A DNA stretch of 64,000 bases from an uncultured Bacteroidales bacterium (GTDB taxonomy: Bacteria > Bacteroidota > Bacteroidia > Bacteroidales > F082), in assembly GCA_947305795.1 (NCBI GenBank), contig CAMZEK010000004.1, positions 31,732-95,731 on the forward strand, given 5' to 3'. Positions 17,038 to 25,835 of this stretch are shown one piece after another. Positions within the stretch are counted from its first letter, which is position 1. Every line of letters starts with the position of its first letter. The position numbers and the translations under genes were made by a program. Below the pieces are notes generated by a model. That model did no database searches and was not told the DNA's origin. It worked only from the letters and a program-made list of their open reading frames with translations.

Positions 17038-17961
17038 ATGTCAAAGGAACGTATTTGTCTCATCACTAATGATGTGGAAACCACATCAATCCTGAATCAC
17101 AAACTCCGTGACAAGACAGGCGAGTATGTGCTCGACCAAGGTATGCCTCGTTTACTTGACTTGTATGAAAAGTATGGTGTTAAGGCTACGTTTTTCTATA
17201 CAGGTCACATTGCAAGATTGTATCCCGAAGTAGTGAAAATGGCCTATTGTCGCGGTCATGAGGTTGGCTCGCATGGCCTGACCCATGAGGTAAGCAAGGC
17301 TTTCGATGTGCTGTCACCCAAGGAACAACTGTCGCATCTGCAGCAATCAAAGCAGATACTTGAGGATATTATTGGCGGTGAGGTGGTTTCATTTCGCGCT
17401 CCAGCGGCCAGGGTCGATAAAGGCTTTCCGCAGATTCTTGCCGAAGCGGGCTTCAAGGTCGACAGTTCGGTGTCGTCACAGCGTTTGGATATGATGTTCT
17501 CGTTTGGCATGTTGAAAAAGCTTCATTGGCTCACAGCACCGCGTAAAGCCTATTTCACACAAAGCGACAACATCTTCAAAAAAGGGGATTCGATGGTGCT
17601 GGAAGCACCCATCTCGGCCATGGGCTTCCCCTACATCGGAACATTTATGCGCATTGCTCCCGCTTTGAATCGTTGTACGAGGAACATGCTGTATTGGGAA
17701 ACCCTATGCAATGGCCGCCAATTCGTATTTCTAACTCATCCCAATGAGTTCATTGACGAAGAAAGGGAGACCACGAATATTGAACGTCGTGCGAGCAACT
17801 ACATTTCCTACTTGTTGGGGGATGTACTTCGTCATAAATTGAAGGTAAAGAACTTAGGAGAGAAGGCCTTGCCCATATATGAACGGGAATTGACGTTCTT
17901 TCAAGAGAAAGGCTTTACGTTTATGACATGTAAGGAATTGTATAATAGTAAAATCAAGTGA
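17038..17961 (+). CDS. NodB-type polysaccharide deacetylase
   Basis: A 307-residue protein. It has LITNDVETTS near residue 8, in place of the usual Asp-Asp block and similar to the DVE form of XrtA-associated deacetylases. KATFFYTGHIARLYPEVV follows, and the two-His metal block is HEVGSHGLTHEV near residues 73-84. VSFRAPAARVD carries the Arg/Pro catalytic arm and FVFLTHPNEF the late histidine. It lacks an obvious signal peptide. It directly follows the epimerase remnant, with a purine-rich AAAGAAG upstream of the ATG. Likely role: removing an acetyl group from a sugar of the repeat unit. Confidence 0.82.
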   Translation: MSKERICLITNDVETTSILNHKLRDKTGEYVLDQGMPRLLDLYEKYGVKATFFYTGHIARLYPEVVKMAYCRGHEVGSHGLTHEVSKAFDVLSPKEQLSHLQQSKQILEDIIGGEVVSFRAPAARVDKGFPQILAEAGFKVDSSVSSQRLDMMFSFGMLKKLHWLTAPRKAYFTQSDNIFKKGDSMVLEAPISAMGFPYIGTFMRIAPALNRCTRNMLYWETLCNGRQFVFLTHPNEFIDEERETTNIERRASNYISYLLGDVLRHKLKVKNLGEKALPIYERELTFFQEKGFTFMTCKELYNSKIK

Positions 17962-17963
17962 AT

Positions 17964-18485
17964 ATGCCCGCAAAAGAAGTACTTCAGTTTTATGGCTTGG
18001 ATAGTTTTTTTGGAAAGATTTGGTATGGAATTAAATTCCTTTGGAGATTTTTCCTTGACAAGTTGATTTTTATTACTCCAATAAAATCATGGCGGACAAT
18101 GATGCAGCGTTGGCGGGGTGTGAAAATAGGGAAGGGGGTTTATATTGGCCATGAAGTGATTTTTGACCGTGTTTTTACTGACCAAATCAGCATTGGTGAT
18201 TACTCTTCCATTGGCGATAGGGCCATCATTACAGCTCATGCTAACATTCCTTCGGAAACTAAGCTGAAAAACATTTATCCACGTAGCATCAAGAAGACCG
18301 TGATTGGTAAGGGGGTGTGGATTATGCCCAATGTGACGATTATCCCAGGCGTAACTATAGGTGATGAGGCTGTGGTGGCGACTGGATCTGTAGTGACCAA
18401 AGATGTACCACCGAGGGTGCTTGTGGCGGGTGTGCCGGCAAAAGTGGTAAAAGATTTGAATCCTTTATTGGAGCCATATGACTAG
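17964..18485 (+). CDS. Hexapeptide-repeat O-acetyltransferase
   Basis: A 173-residue left-handed beta-helix enzyme. TMMQRWRGVKIGKGVYIGHE begins the helix near residue 47. The catalytic histidine is in AIITAHANIP, and VIGKGVWIMPNVTIIPGV and TIGDEAVVATGSVVTKDVPP form the final coils before VLVAGVPAKVVK. A GTG two codons upstream (17958), overlapping the previous stop, is an alternative start; the ATG at 17964 is preferred. It is related to the 12794-13417 protein. It sits between two deacetylase genes, so acyl groups may be both added and removed on the same glycan. Confidence 0.82.
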   Translation: MPAKEVLQFYGLDSFFGKIWYGIKFLWRFFLDKLIFITPIKSWRTMMQRWRGVKIGKGVYIGHEVIFDRVFTDQISIGDYSSIGDRAIITAHANIPSETKLKNIYPRSIKKTVIGKGVWIMPNVTIIPGVTIGDEAVVATGSVVTKDVPPRVLVAGVPAKVVKDLNPLLEPYD

Positions 18486-18493
18486 GCTGTAAT

Positions 18494-19300
18494 ATGCGCG
18501 ACTTTACTCTGAAAACATACAAGTCTTTGATTGTCGCTTTTCAGGAAGCCGGCTATCAGTTCCAGACGTTTGAGGAGATGATGACGGTTCCTGTTATGGG
18601 TAAAAGCGTTGTCATGCGCCATGATGTGGATGAAAAAGCTTGGAACGCCCTAAAAATGGCCCAACTTGAAAATAAGCTCGGGATTCGTGCAACCTATTTT
18701 TTCCGTATTGTCAAGCAAAGCAATGTGCCGGAAGTGATAAGGCAAATTGTGGCTTTGGGTCACGAGGTGGGGTATCATTACGAAGATTTGGCCATAGCTG
18801 AGGGCGAAGATGCCTTGGCTATCAAGTCTTTCGAAGAAAATCTGGACTATTTTCGAGGCTACTATCCAGTAAAGTCTGTCTGTATGCATGGCAGCTCGAC
18901 TTCAAAATACGACAATCGTTTACTATGGAAAAACCATACGCTGTCGGATTTTGGTTTGGTGGGGGAACCCTATTTGTCTGTTGATTTCGACAAGGTATAT
19001 TATCTCACAGACACAGGTTATGCATGGGACGGCGGTAAGTTCGCTACACGCGATGTCGTCGTGAATGATTTCGGTCTGATATTTCATACCACACAACAGA
19101 TTGTGGTGTGCATTCAAGAAGGACGTTTTCCCGAGAAGGCAATGGTTCTTGCCCATACACTTTGGACTGATAGTTTCTCACAATGGATGACACTGCATTT
19201 GAGGGAGTTTTTGCGTAATCATCTGAAATTAGCAGCTCGGAATAGCCGTTTTCTTGGCAAACTATATGAAAATATGGTTGAGATGTATTGGAAAAAGTGA
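18494..19300 (+). CDS. Polysaccharide deacetylase-fold protein (HDVD type)
   Basis: A 268-residue protein. It carries VVMRHDVDEKAWNAL near residue 38, IRATYFFRIVKQSN, and GHEVGYHYEDLA near residue 92. These are the metal-binding positions of the NodB fold in the divergent form found in O-antigen loci (WbmS-like). SVCMHGSSTSKYDN and the late MVLAHTLWTD may hold further active-site histidines. The true substrate is unknown. It is the last gene of the glycan-synthesis operon: after it comes a 51-base gap holding a promoter for the export genes. Confidence 0.7.
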   Translation: MRDFTLKTYKSLIVAFQEAGYQFQTFEEMMTVPVMGKSVVMRHDVDEKAWNALKMAQLENKLGIRATYFFRIVKQSNVPEVIRQIVALGHEVGYHYEDLAIAEGEDALAIKSFEENLDYFRGYYPVKSVCMHGSSTSKYDNRLLWKNHTLSDFGLVGEPYLSVDFDKVYYLTDTGYAWDGGKFATRDVVVNDFGLIFHTTQQIVVCIQEGRFPEKAMVLAHTLWTDSFSQWMTLHLREFLRNHLKLAARNSRFLGKLYENMVEMYWKK

Positions 19301-19318
19301 AAATAGCTGAAAAAAGTG

Positions 19319-19327
19319 TATTTTTGC
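19319..19327 (+). promoter_or_regulatory. Bacteroidota -7 promoter box upstream of the export genes
   Basis: TATTTTTGC matches the TAnnTTTG consensus and lies 25 bases before the ATG at 19352. It is the first such box after the long synthesis operon, so export and kinase genes may be transcribed independently. No convincing -33 element was found at the usual distance. Confidence 0.5.
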
Positions 19328-19351
19328 AATTTCAGAATAAATGTATTTACT

Positions 19352-20107
19352 ATGAAAAGTAGATTTTGTTTTGTTTTGTATTTGTCGGCACTAATTCTTG
19401 TGGCGACTTCCTGTGTCACGGCAAAGAAAGTTCGTTATCTGAGTGACATGCCCAAGGAGGGAATGCCGATTAATGAGAACTTTGAGGTTACGGTTAGCCC
19501 TTACGATGAGTTGGCTATCAGCGTGTTGAGCAATGGCAACGAAGAAGAGCTGCTCAAGCCTTTCAATGCATTTAGCGGCGTGACCTATCTCGTAGACGGC
19601 AATGGCAACATACAATTTCCCGTGTTAGGAGAACTTCATGTGGAAGGCTTGACGCGTTTGCAACTACAGGACACGCTTTGCACCCGTCTCGTCAAAGAGG
19701 GACATCTCAAGAGTCCAATGGCGCAGGTTAAATTTATGAATTTTAGGGTCTTTTTCTTAAATAGCAGTGGGGGATATGTGGTTAATGTGGAGAATGAGCG
19801 TTGCACATTTCTCGAAGCTTTGGCCATGTCAGGAGGATTGGACTACTACACCCGCCGCGATCGCATTGGTGTGATGCGCGAGGTGAATGGCAAACGAATT
19901 GTCCATTACCTCGATCCGCGCTCAACGGCTATCTTTGACGACGAATTTTTCCTGTTACAACAGAATGACATCATTTTCACGGAAGAATCACGCTTCTCTT
20001 TCTTCAAGGAAAACATGAGCAGTTGGGCATTGGTTCTTTCTTTTTTGACGTCATTGACCTCTTTGGGTATGGTATATGTAATGGCTAAATCACTGTCGAC
20101 GAAATAA
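19352..20107 (+). CDS. Wza-like polysaccharide export outer-membrane lipoprotein
   Basis: A 251-residue lipoprotein. The signal peptide ends in LVATSC, a lipobox, at residues ~15-20. A polysaccharide-export domain follows: FEVTVSPYDELAISVLS, then TYLVDGNGNIQFPVLGELHVEGLT, the hallmark of Wza-type channel proteins. An SLBB-like region (GGYVVNVENERCTFLEALAMSGG) comes next. A hydrophobic C-terminal segment (SSWALVLSFLTSLTSLGMVYVMA) matches the terminal helix that spans the outer membrane. The ATG at 19352 is chosen because the upstream codons (from 19316) do not fit a signal peptide and overlap the promoter. It forms an export unit with the downstream BY-kinase. Confidence 0.88.
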   Translation: MKSRFCFVLYLSALILVATSCVTAKKVRYLSDMPKEGMPINENFEVTVSPYDELAISVLSNGNEEELLKPFNAFSGVTYLVDGNGNIQFPVLGELHVEGLTRLQLQDTLCTRLVKEGHLKSPMAQVKFMNFRVFFLNSSGGYVVNVENERCTFLEALAMSGGLDYYTRRDRIGVMREVNGKRIVHYLDPRSTAIFDDEFFLLQQNDIIFTEESRFSFFKENMSSWALVLSFLTSLTSLGMVYVMAKSLSTK

Positions 20108-20151
20108 TGATGATTCATTAGTTGGTTTTGGCTGAATTAAAAACGTGAGCA

Positions 20152-22689
20152 ATGGCAAATAACAACAATCTTAATACAGCTTCGAACGACTCGATGGCAT
20201 TCGAAGACGATGCTAATAGTGGCTTCAAGTTCAAGGATATGGTCTTCCTTGTGCTTCGCAACTTGCATTGGTTCATTCTCTGCATGGCTGCTGGAGCAGT
20301 GGTCGCGTACTACAATGTCAGAGGCCAGCAGCGGGAATATGCTAGTTCAGCTACAATGTTGATAAAAACCACGTCTAGCGGAGGCACCGAGTCCTTGCGA
20401 GGCTCTTCGACCATCAGCTCAATCACGGGGTCAGGTTTGATGATTAGTACAATCAATAATGAAATGATGATATTACGATCGCAGACCAACATGGAAAACA
20501 TGGCGCGTCGGTTGCATCTGAATGTCATGTATTCCTATACCACTAGAATAGCCAAGCGTAACACCGACTTATATAAGGATGCTCCCGTTGATGTTTTTTT
20601 CCTTGACTTGGATGAGCAATCGTCGGTTTCCTTCACTGTGAAACCATTGGACAGCGAGATAGTGCTTGTCAATGATATGGGGCAGGATCTTCCTTCCATG
20701 AAGGTAAGACTGAACGATACGGTGGCGATGCCTTGCGGACGAGTGGTGATTCAGCCAACATGGCGTTATTCCAGTTTTATTGAGACGCCGATTCTCGTTC
20801 GTCATGTCCCATTGATGGCCGTGGCCTCTTCTTATCGTGGGCGTATTGCCGTGGAGAGAGATAACGAAAAGAACTCTGTCTTGAGGCTCTCATTACGCGA
20901 CACTTCGCCACTGCGTGCCGCCGACGTGCTGAACACTCTTATTGAGGTCTACAACGAAGAATCCATTGAGGACCAGAAACGCATCCTTACTTATACCGAG
21001 AAATTCATCAATGAACGCATCGATTTCTTGATGAGTGATATTCATGATTATGAGAAGGTGTCGGTTAGTTTTAAGCAAACTCATAACATCATCGACACGA
21101 AAAGTTATGGCCAAACCTATGTAGCGACGAGTGCGTCAATGACCGAGGAAGCGAAACAACTGACGGCGCAAAAGGGCATGATTAGCTATCTGATTGGTTT
21201 CATCAGCGAAAATGAGGAGCAAATCATCCCAACGGGTGTGGTCGACCTTACGACGGATGCTGCCAACGCCATCACCGTCTATAACGACAACCTGATTAAG
21301 TTGGAAAAATACAAGGCGGATGGCGTTACTAATAACCCAACCGTTCAGAATCTTCTTGAAAATCAGACTACCTTGAGGGCTTCCATCATCACCTTGCTGG
21401 AGACCAACCTTATCAGCATCGAAGAACGTATTGCAGCGGTCAACCGCGACAGGAACATTGCCAACTCGCAAATCCAGTCTGTTCCGCTTGCCCAATTGCG
21501 GCTCGACTCGGTGCAGCGTATGCAAGGCATCAAAGAGCAGTTGTATTTGCAATTGCTCAGCAAGCGCGAGGAACTGCTCATTACCACTCCGCAAATAGAG
21601 GCATCTTCAAAAGTGATTGACCAAGCCTATCCCAATTATAATCCCGTTGCGCCCAACGAAAAGAAATCGATCATGTCGGGTTTACTCATTGGTCTCCTCG
21701 TCCCCGTTGGTGTTCTGGTGCTTCGTAGAATGTTGGATACGGCTATTCATGAGAGGGCAGATGTACAGAAGGCTTCGAATGTACCTTTCCTTGGTGATGT
21801 TCCGTATCAAGCTGATTTAGCAAGTCATGCTGTCAGCGTGAGGGAAAATGGCCGCGATTCGCTCTCAGAGTCATTCCGCCTTATTCGGTCTAACCTTGAA
21901 TATATGAAGGATAGGAAGGAAGGCGCCCATGTCATTATGTTCACCTCTTTCATGGTCTCTTCGGGCAAGACTTTCGTCTCCACCAACTTGGCAACGAGTT
22001 TCGCCTTGGCATCGCGCAAGACCGTTATTGTTGACTTGGATGTACGCAAGGGTACTTTGTTCAAGGTGTATGGAACGAGTACACGAGCGGGTGTTTCCAA
22101 TTACCTTTCGGGTAAAATTGACAGTATAGACGATATCATTCATTCTGATGGAAAGGTGTCTAATTTGGACATCATCTTCTCAGGTCCTGTGCCGCCCAAT
22201 CCCGCTGAATTATTGATGAACAATAGGTTGGATACTTTGGTTGAGGAGTTGCGCAAACGTTATGACTACATCTTCTTGGATAACGTGCCGTTAGGCATGG
22301 TGGCCGATGCCGACATTGTGAAGCGTGTGGCTGACACCACCATTTTGGTGCTTCGTGCTGGCAAGACCGACAAGCGCCTGCTCTTTGATGTGGACAAATT
22401 CTACAAGGAAGGCAAATTCCCGAACTTATGTGTGGTGCTCAATTCGGTCAACAAGAAGAGACGCGGTTACGGGTATGGAGGTTATGGCTACGGCTATGGT
22501 TACGGATATGGTTATGGTTACGGATATGGTTATGGTTACGGATATGGTTATGGTTACGGATACGGCAACGAGGAAGAAGAAAAAAAGAAACGCTTCAAGC
22601 TGTTCCGCAAACACCACCACCATCATAAACATGATCATTCAAATAAGCATAGCATTGATGGTGAGAATGCAGATGATGGGAAGGAATGA
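20152..22689 (+). CDS. Wzc-like polysaccharide co-polymerase / BY-type tyrosine kinase with Tyr-Gly repeat tail
   Basis: An 845-residue inner-membrane protein. A first membrane segment lies around residues 33-50, a long periplasmic Wzz-type region with coiled-coil stretches follows, and a second segment lies around 505-527 (SGLLIGLLVPVGVLVL). The cytoplasmic BY-kinase domain has FMVSSGKTFVSTNLA (Walker A; the usual PGxGK is replaced by VSSGK), TVIVDLDVRKG (Walker A') and YDYIFLDNVPLGMVAD (Walker B). Instead of a scattered tyrosine cluster, the tail has 16 tyrosines in Tyr-Gly alternation (~771-803), then an acidic/lysine stretch and a His-rich segment (KHHHHHKHDH). It controls chain length and export through tyrosine phosphorylation, reversed by the phosphatase encoded next. 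Confidence 0.9.
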   Translation: MANNNNLNTASNDSMAFEDDANSGFKFKDMVFLVLRNLHWFILCMAAGAVVAYYNVRGQQREYASSATMLIKTTSSGGTESLRGSSTISSITGSGLMISTINNEMMILRSQTNMENMARRLHLNVMYSYTTRIAKRNTDLYKDAPVDVFFLDLDEQSSVSFTVKPLDSEIVLVNDMGQDLPSMKVRLNDTVAMPCGRVVIQPTWRYSSFIETPILVRHVPLMAVASSYRGRIAVERDNEKNSVLRLSLRDTSPLRAADVLNTLIEVYNEESIEDQKRILTYTEKFINERIDFLMSDIHDYEKVSVSFKQTHNIIDTKSYGQTYVATSASMTEEAKQLTAQKGMISYLIGFISENEEQIIPTGVVDLTTDAANAITVYNDNLIKLEKYKADGVTNNPTVQNLLENQTTLRASIITLLETNLISIEERIAAVNRDRNIANSQIQSVPLAQLRLDSVQRMQGIKEQLYLQLLSKREELLITTPQIEASSKVIDQAYPNYNPVAPNEKKSIMSGLLIGLLVPVGVLVLRRMLDTAIHERADVQKASNVPFLGDVPYQADLASHAVSVRENGRDSLSESFRLIRSNLEYMKDRKEGAHVIMFTSFMVSSGKTFVSTNLATSFALASRKTVIVDLDVRKGTLFKVYGTSTRAGVSNYLSGKIDSIDDIIHSDGKVSNLDIIFSGPVPPNPAELLMNNRLDTLVEELRKRYDYIFLDNVPLGMVADADIVKRVADTTILVLRAGKTDKRLLFDVDKFYKEGKFPNLCVVLNSVNKKRRGYGYGGYGYGYGYGYGYGYGYGYGYGYGYGYGYGNEEEEKKKRFKLFRKHHHHHKHDHSNKHSIDGENADDGKE
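22495..22560 (+). repeat. 18-base tandem repeat encoding Tyr-Gly alternation
   Basis: The unit TACGGATATGGTTATGGT is repeated three times without error (22501-22554), and flanking 6-base partial units make a 66-base perfect period-18 tract. It lies in frame near the 3' end of the BY-kinase gene. A gain or loss of one unit would change the protein by six residues (three tyrosines) without a frameshift. Confidence 0.95.
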
Positions 22690-22695
22690 TAGGCC

Positions 22696-23424
22696 ATGTT
22701 GGGAATGAAGCATAAATTGCCGGAGGGCTTTTTCCAAGGAGCTTGTGACATGCATTGTCATTTGTTGCCGGGTGTGGATGACGGTTTCCCCACTTCGGAG
22801 CTGTCGTTACAGACCTTACAAAAGCTCGAGCAGCAAGGCGTGATGAAAATGATTTTCACGCCCCATTTCATGAAGGAGTATCCTGACAACAATCGGGAGA
22901 ACATGATGGCCAAGTTTGAGCCGTTCAAGGCGGAGGCGAAAAGCCATAGCAAAATAGAATTGCGCCTCGCGGCAGAATACATGTTGGATGCCTGCTTCAT
23001 GGAGCATTTTAAGCAGGGTTTCCTGACTTTGGACAAACAGGGTACACACGTGCTTTGCGAGACATCTTACATGATGTATGAACACAACGTCCCCGAAATG
23101 CTGTATGAGATCATGTTGGACGGTTTTCAACCTGTGATCGCGCACCCCGAAAGGTATGAGTATGCGTCGAAAGGGCATTATTTCAAGTGGAGGGACAAGC
23201 GGTACAAGTTCCAGTTGAACTTGCTTTCGTTGGGAGGAGCTTATGGCGGTCCCGCAGCGGCCAAGGCACATTTCTTATTGAAAGAGGGGATGTATGATTA
23301 TGTAGGCTCCGATTTGCACAAATGGGATACTTTTGTGCGCTTTTCATCCCAAATCAAGCTGGGCAAGAAGGACATTGACAGAGTAGCACAACTTTTGGAG
23401 AACAACAAGGAACTTTTCGGCTGA
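22696..23424 (+). CDS. PHP-type protein-tyrosine phosphatase (CpsB/YwqE family)
   Basis: A 242-residue metal-dependent phosphatase. CDMHCHLLPGVDDGFPTSEL near residue 18 is the family opening (DxHxHxLPGxDDG). MIFTPHF, LRLAAEYMLD, VIAHPERY and YVGSDLHKW supply further metal ligands of the PHP barrel. It dephosphorylates the tyrosine cluster of the BY-kinase encoded 6 bases upstream, so the two regulate polymer length and export together. ATGs at 22696 and 22705 are both possible starts. A strong bidirectional terminator follows 21 bases after the stop. Confidence 0.9.
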   Translation: MLGMKHKLPEGFFQGACDMHCHLLPGVDDGFPTSELSLQTLQKLEQQGVMKMIFTPHFMKEYPDNNRENMMAKFEPFKAEAKSHSKIELRLAAEYMLDACFMEHFKQGFLTLDKQGTHVLCETSYMMYEHNVPEMLYEIMLDGFQPVIAHPERYEYASKGHYFKWRDKRYKFQLNLLSLGGAYGGPAAAKAHFLLKEGMYDYVGSDLHKWDTFVRFSSQIKLGKKDIDRVAQLLENNKELFG

Positions 23425-23445
23425 GCCGATTGGGTTTTTAGGCAT

Positions 23446-23491
23446 AAAACAAGCCATCCTGATGAGATTTTTCGTCGGGATGGCTTGTTTT
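23446..23491. terminator. Bidirectional intrinsic terminator between convergent genes
   Basis: A perfect 14-base stem (AAAACAAGCCATCC at 23446-23459 with GGATGGCTTGTTTT at 23478-23491) encloses an 18-base loop. The arms end in A/T runs on both sides. It separates the plus-strand export operon from the minus-strand phospholipase operon and can serve both. Confidence 0.85.
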
Positions 23492-23498
23492 GTGTTTC

Positions 23499-25820
23499 TT
23501 AGAAATTGTAGCCGAGCGAAAAATACATGCTAAACTCGCGGGTGCAGTTCGACCATTGTGCGGTCAGGGCAATCGGTCCGATGGGGCTGTTGTAGGCGTA
23601 GCGCAAGCCAACACCAGAATAGTGCTCCAAGTCAAGAGTACCTCTGTCGTAATTGTATTTGTTGTAACCCAAGAGGATGTTGTATGTTGCTGTAAGATAA
23701 TGCTTCCCATAGAAATTGTAGCGCAAGTCGCAACGTGCGATGGCCGACCTGTCACTGGTTTCGTTGAGGTGGCTCACGCCGATGAAAGGCATTTGTTGGT
23801 CGACGTGACGCCCAGGGATGTCGCCGCCAATGGCGTTCCAAAGGTTGGCGTACAGCGGTTTGCCGAACACCATGCGGCCGTAGAATTGTGGAATGATGGT
23901 AAACTTGCCGTTTTTCGGGGTGATGTATCCCTCGAAGGAAATGGCAAGGTCTTGCACGGCGCTTCTAGGATTCGCTGGGTCTAAGTAGAGGCGTGTGTTG
24001 AGACTGGCATTGATGCCGTTTCGGGCGAAATAGCTGTGGTCCATGTTGTCGAAATTGAGGTTGAGGTAAGGCCCGAACAGTTTATTGTCGTCGAAATCGG
24101 AGGTTTGCGTCATGACGATGCCGAGGGTGTCGGAGATGTTGATGCCCAAAAAGGTTTGATCGAAGTGGGTGGCGGTGTAAGCGAAGCCCAAAGAAGTGTT
24201 GATGTTGAACAGTTGGAATTGTGATATGTAGGAACTGACTTGGCTCTGCACGTAGTGCAAATTGGTGTTTCTGTGGATGTCTTGTACCATCACCTTGAAG
24301 TGTTGGCTGCGGAAGTCGTAGGCGAGATTGAAGTTGGCTACGGGAATCAGCGAATAGGTGGCGGTCACGTTGAGGCGGGGGTTGTAACTCAGTCTGCCTG
24401 TCAAGTTGAGCTTGAATCCCGAAAGGCGTTTCTCGTTGATACCGAGATTGATGAGCATGGCGGCGCCTTCTTCGGTGTCGTAGCGTGTGCCGATGCCCAC
24501 TACATGGGGCTGGGTTGGCTTGAAGTTAAGGATAAGTTTGTAGGTTTGGATAGTGTCAGTAGGGAGCTCGAAGTGATTTTCATAAATGTTATAAGTGATG
24601 TCGTTGAAGGCTCCTGTGCCTCGGAAGATGCTCACGGCCCGGTCGATGTCTTTTGCTGAAACAGGCTCGCCCATCTTGAGCCCGCCTTTTTTGGACAACC
24701 ATTTGCTTTGTTCTATGTTGCTTTGGTTCATGGTGATGGAACTGATGATGATAGGCTCGTCCTTGAGGTTCCTCGCCCTGGGCGCATGAAGTTCCTTGCT
24801 GACGGGATGTCCTGCTATTGAGTCGAGGTGTTGCTTGATGCTGAGTAATTGGTCGTGGTGTTCAGTGGCTTCCTTGTAGCCACGCCTGACCAAAGAATCG
24901 ATGGCACTAGGCGTGAAACTGAGCATTCCATAGCCTGTGATGTCTGGACACAAATGCACATTGCAAAGTTTCCGGTTTTCTTCTCGTTTTGAGTTTGTGG
25001 CATTATTTATCAAATAATTCAACACAAGTGGCAAGGCGGGAATTTCGTTAAGCTCGTTCTCTTGCTTGTCGGATACTTCCACTCCGATGATGATGTCAGC
25101 CCCCATCTCTCGAAGTACGTCGGCGGGGAAATTGTTGACGAGCCCACCGTCCACAAGCACCTTGTGGTCCATTAGGACGGGCGAAAATACCCCTGGGATG
25201 GCCATGCTGGCGCGCATGGCTGTAGGAACGCTGCCTTGGCGAATGATGACTTCCTTGCCCGTGGCGATGTTGGTGGCCACACAAGCAAAGGGGATGGGGA
25301 GGTCGTTGAAGTCCATTTCTTCCTGATAGCCAATGCACAGATCGTTGAACAGGTTGATGAGCTCGGTGTTGTTGACGTAGGCGCTGGGCAAAAAACTGAC
25401 GGGCAGTTGCCTCTCCATTTTTTTCTTGAAGATGCCGCCGACACTGAAAGGGATGTTGATGATGTAAGTGCCGTTGCGGTAACGCATTTCTGGTGACATC
25501 ACCAGGCGGTCAATCCTATTGCCCACGTATTCTGACCAGTTCATGTTGGCAATCAAATTCCCCAGCTCATCGGGAGAATAGCCCATGGCATAAAGTCCGC
25601 CGATGATGGAGCCCATGCTGGTGCCAGCCACATAATCGACAGGAACCCCTATCTCTTCGAGGTATTTCAGCACGCCAATGTGAGATGCACCTTTGGCGCC
25701 GCCACCGCTGAGGACTACGCCGACTTTCGGGCGTGGTGGCTGGATTTGGACGGAATGCTGTTGGGCATGTGTGCCCAAAGAGAATAGAAATGCTGTGAGA
25801 ATCAATGCAAAGCGCTTCAT
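23499..25820 (-). CDS. Patatin-like phospholipase with C-terminal outer-membrane barrel (PlpD-like)
   Basis: A 773-residue protein with a signal peptide (about residues 1-19, ending THAQ). The patatin domain, about 30-240, has the oxyanion loop VVLSGGGAKGASHIG, the nucleophile GTSMGSIIGG and the catalytic-dyad Asp in LVDGGLVNNFP. A POTRA-like stretch (about 355-430) and a BamA/Omp85-type barrel follow; the last residues, SMYFSLGYNF, end in the aromatic residue expected of barrel proteins. The layout matches PlpD-type (type Vd) proteins, though whether the lipase is released or stays cell-associated is unknown. It is last in a minus-strand operon and is a tandem paralogue of the next gene upstream, 15 bases away. 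Confidence 0.85.
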   Translation of the reverse strand: MKRFALILTAFLFSLGTHAQQHSVQIQPPRPKVGVVLSGGGAKGASHIGVLKYLEEIGVPVDYVAGTSMGSIIGGLYAMGYSPDELGNLIANMNWSEYVGNRIDRLVMSPEMRYRNGTYIINIPFSVGGIFKKKMERQLPVSFLPSAYVNNTELINLFNDLCIGYQEEMDFNDLPIPFACVATNIATGKEVIIRQGSVPTAMRASMAIPGVFSPVLMDHKVLVDGGLVNNFPADVLREMGADIIIGVEVSDKQENELNEIPALPLVLNYLINNATNSKREENRKLCNVHLCPDITGYGMLSFTPSAIDSLVRRGYKEATEHHDQLLSIKQHLDSIAGHPVSKELHAPRARNLKDEPIIISSITMNQSNIEQSKWLSKKGGLKMGEPVSAKDIDRAVSIFRGTGAFNDITYNIYENHFELPTDTIQTYKLILNFKPTQPHVVGIGTRYDTEEGAAMLINLGINEKRLSGFKLNLTGRLSYNPRLNVTATYSLIPVANFNLAYDFRSQHFKVMVQDIHRNTNLHYVQSQVSSYISQFQLFNINTSLGFAYTATHFDQTFLGINISDTLGIVMTQTSDFDDNKLFGPYLNLNFDNMDHSYFARNGINASLNTRLYLDPANPRSAVQDLAISFEGYITPKNGKFTIIPQFYGRMVFGKPLYANLWNAIGGDIPGRHVDQQMPFIGVSHLNETSDRSAIARCDLRYNFYGKHYLTATYNILLGYNKYNYDRGTLDLEHYSGVGLRYAYNSPIGPIALTAQWSNCTREFSMYFSLGYNF

Positions 25821-25835
25821 ATCAATCTTATTTTG

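Noticed and set aside
22495..22560. CRISPR-like repeat
   Set aside because: Units are adjacent with no spacers and encode Tyr-Gly in frame within the BY-kinase gene.
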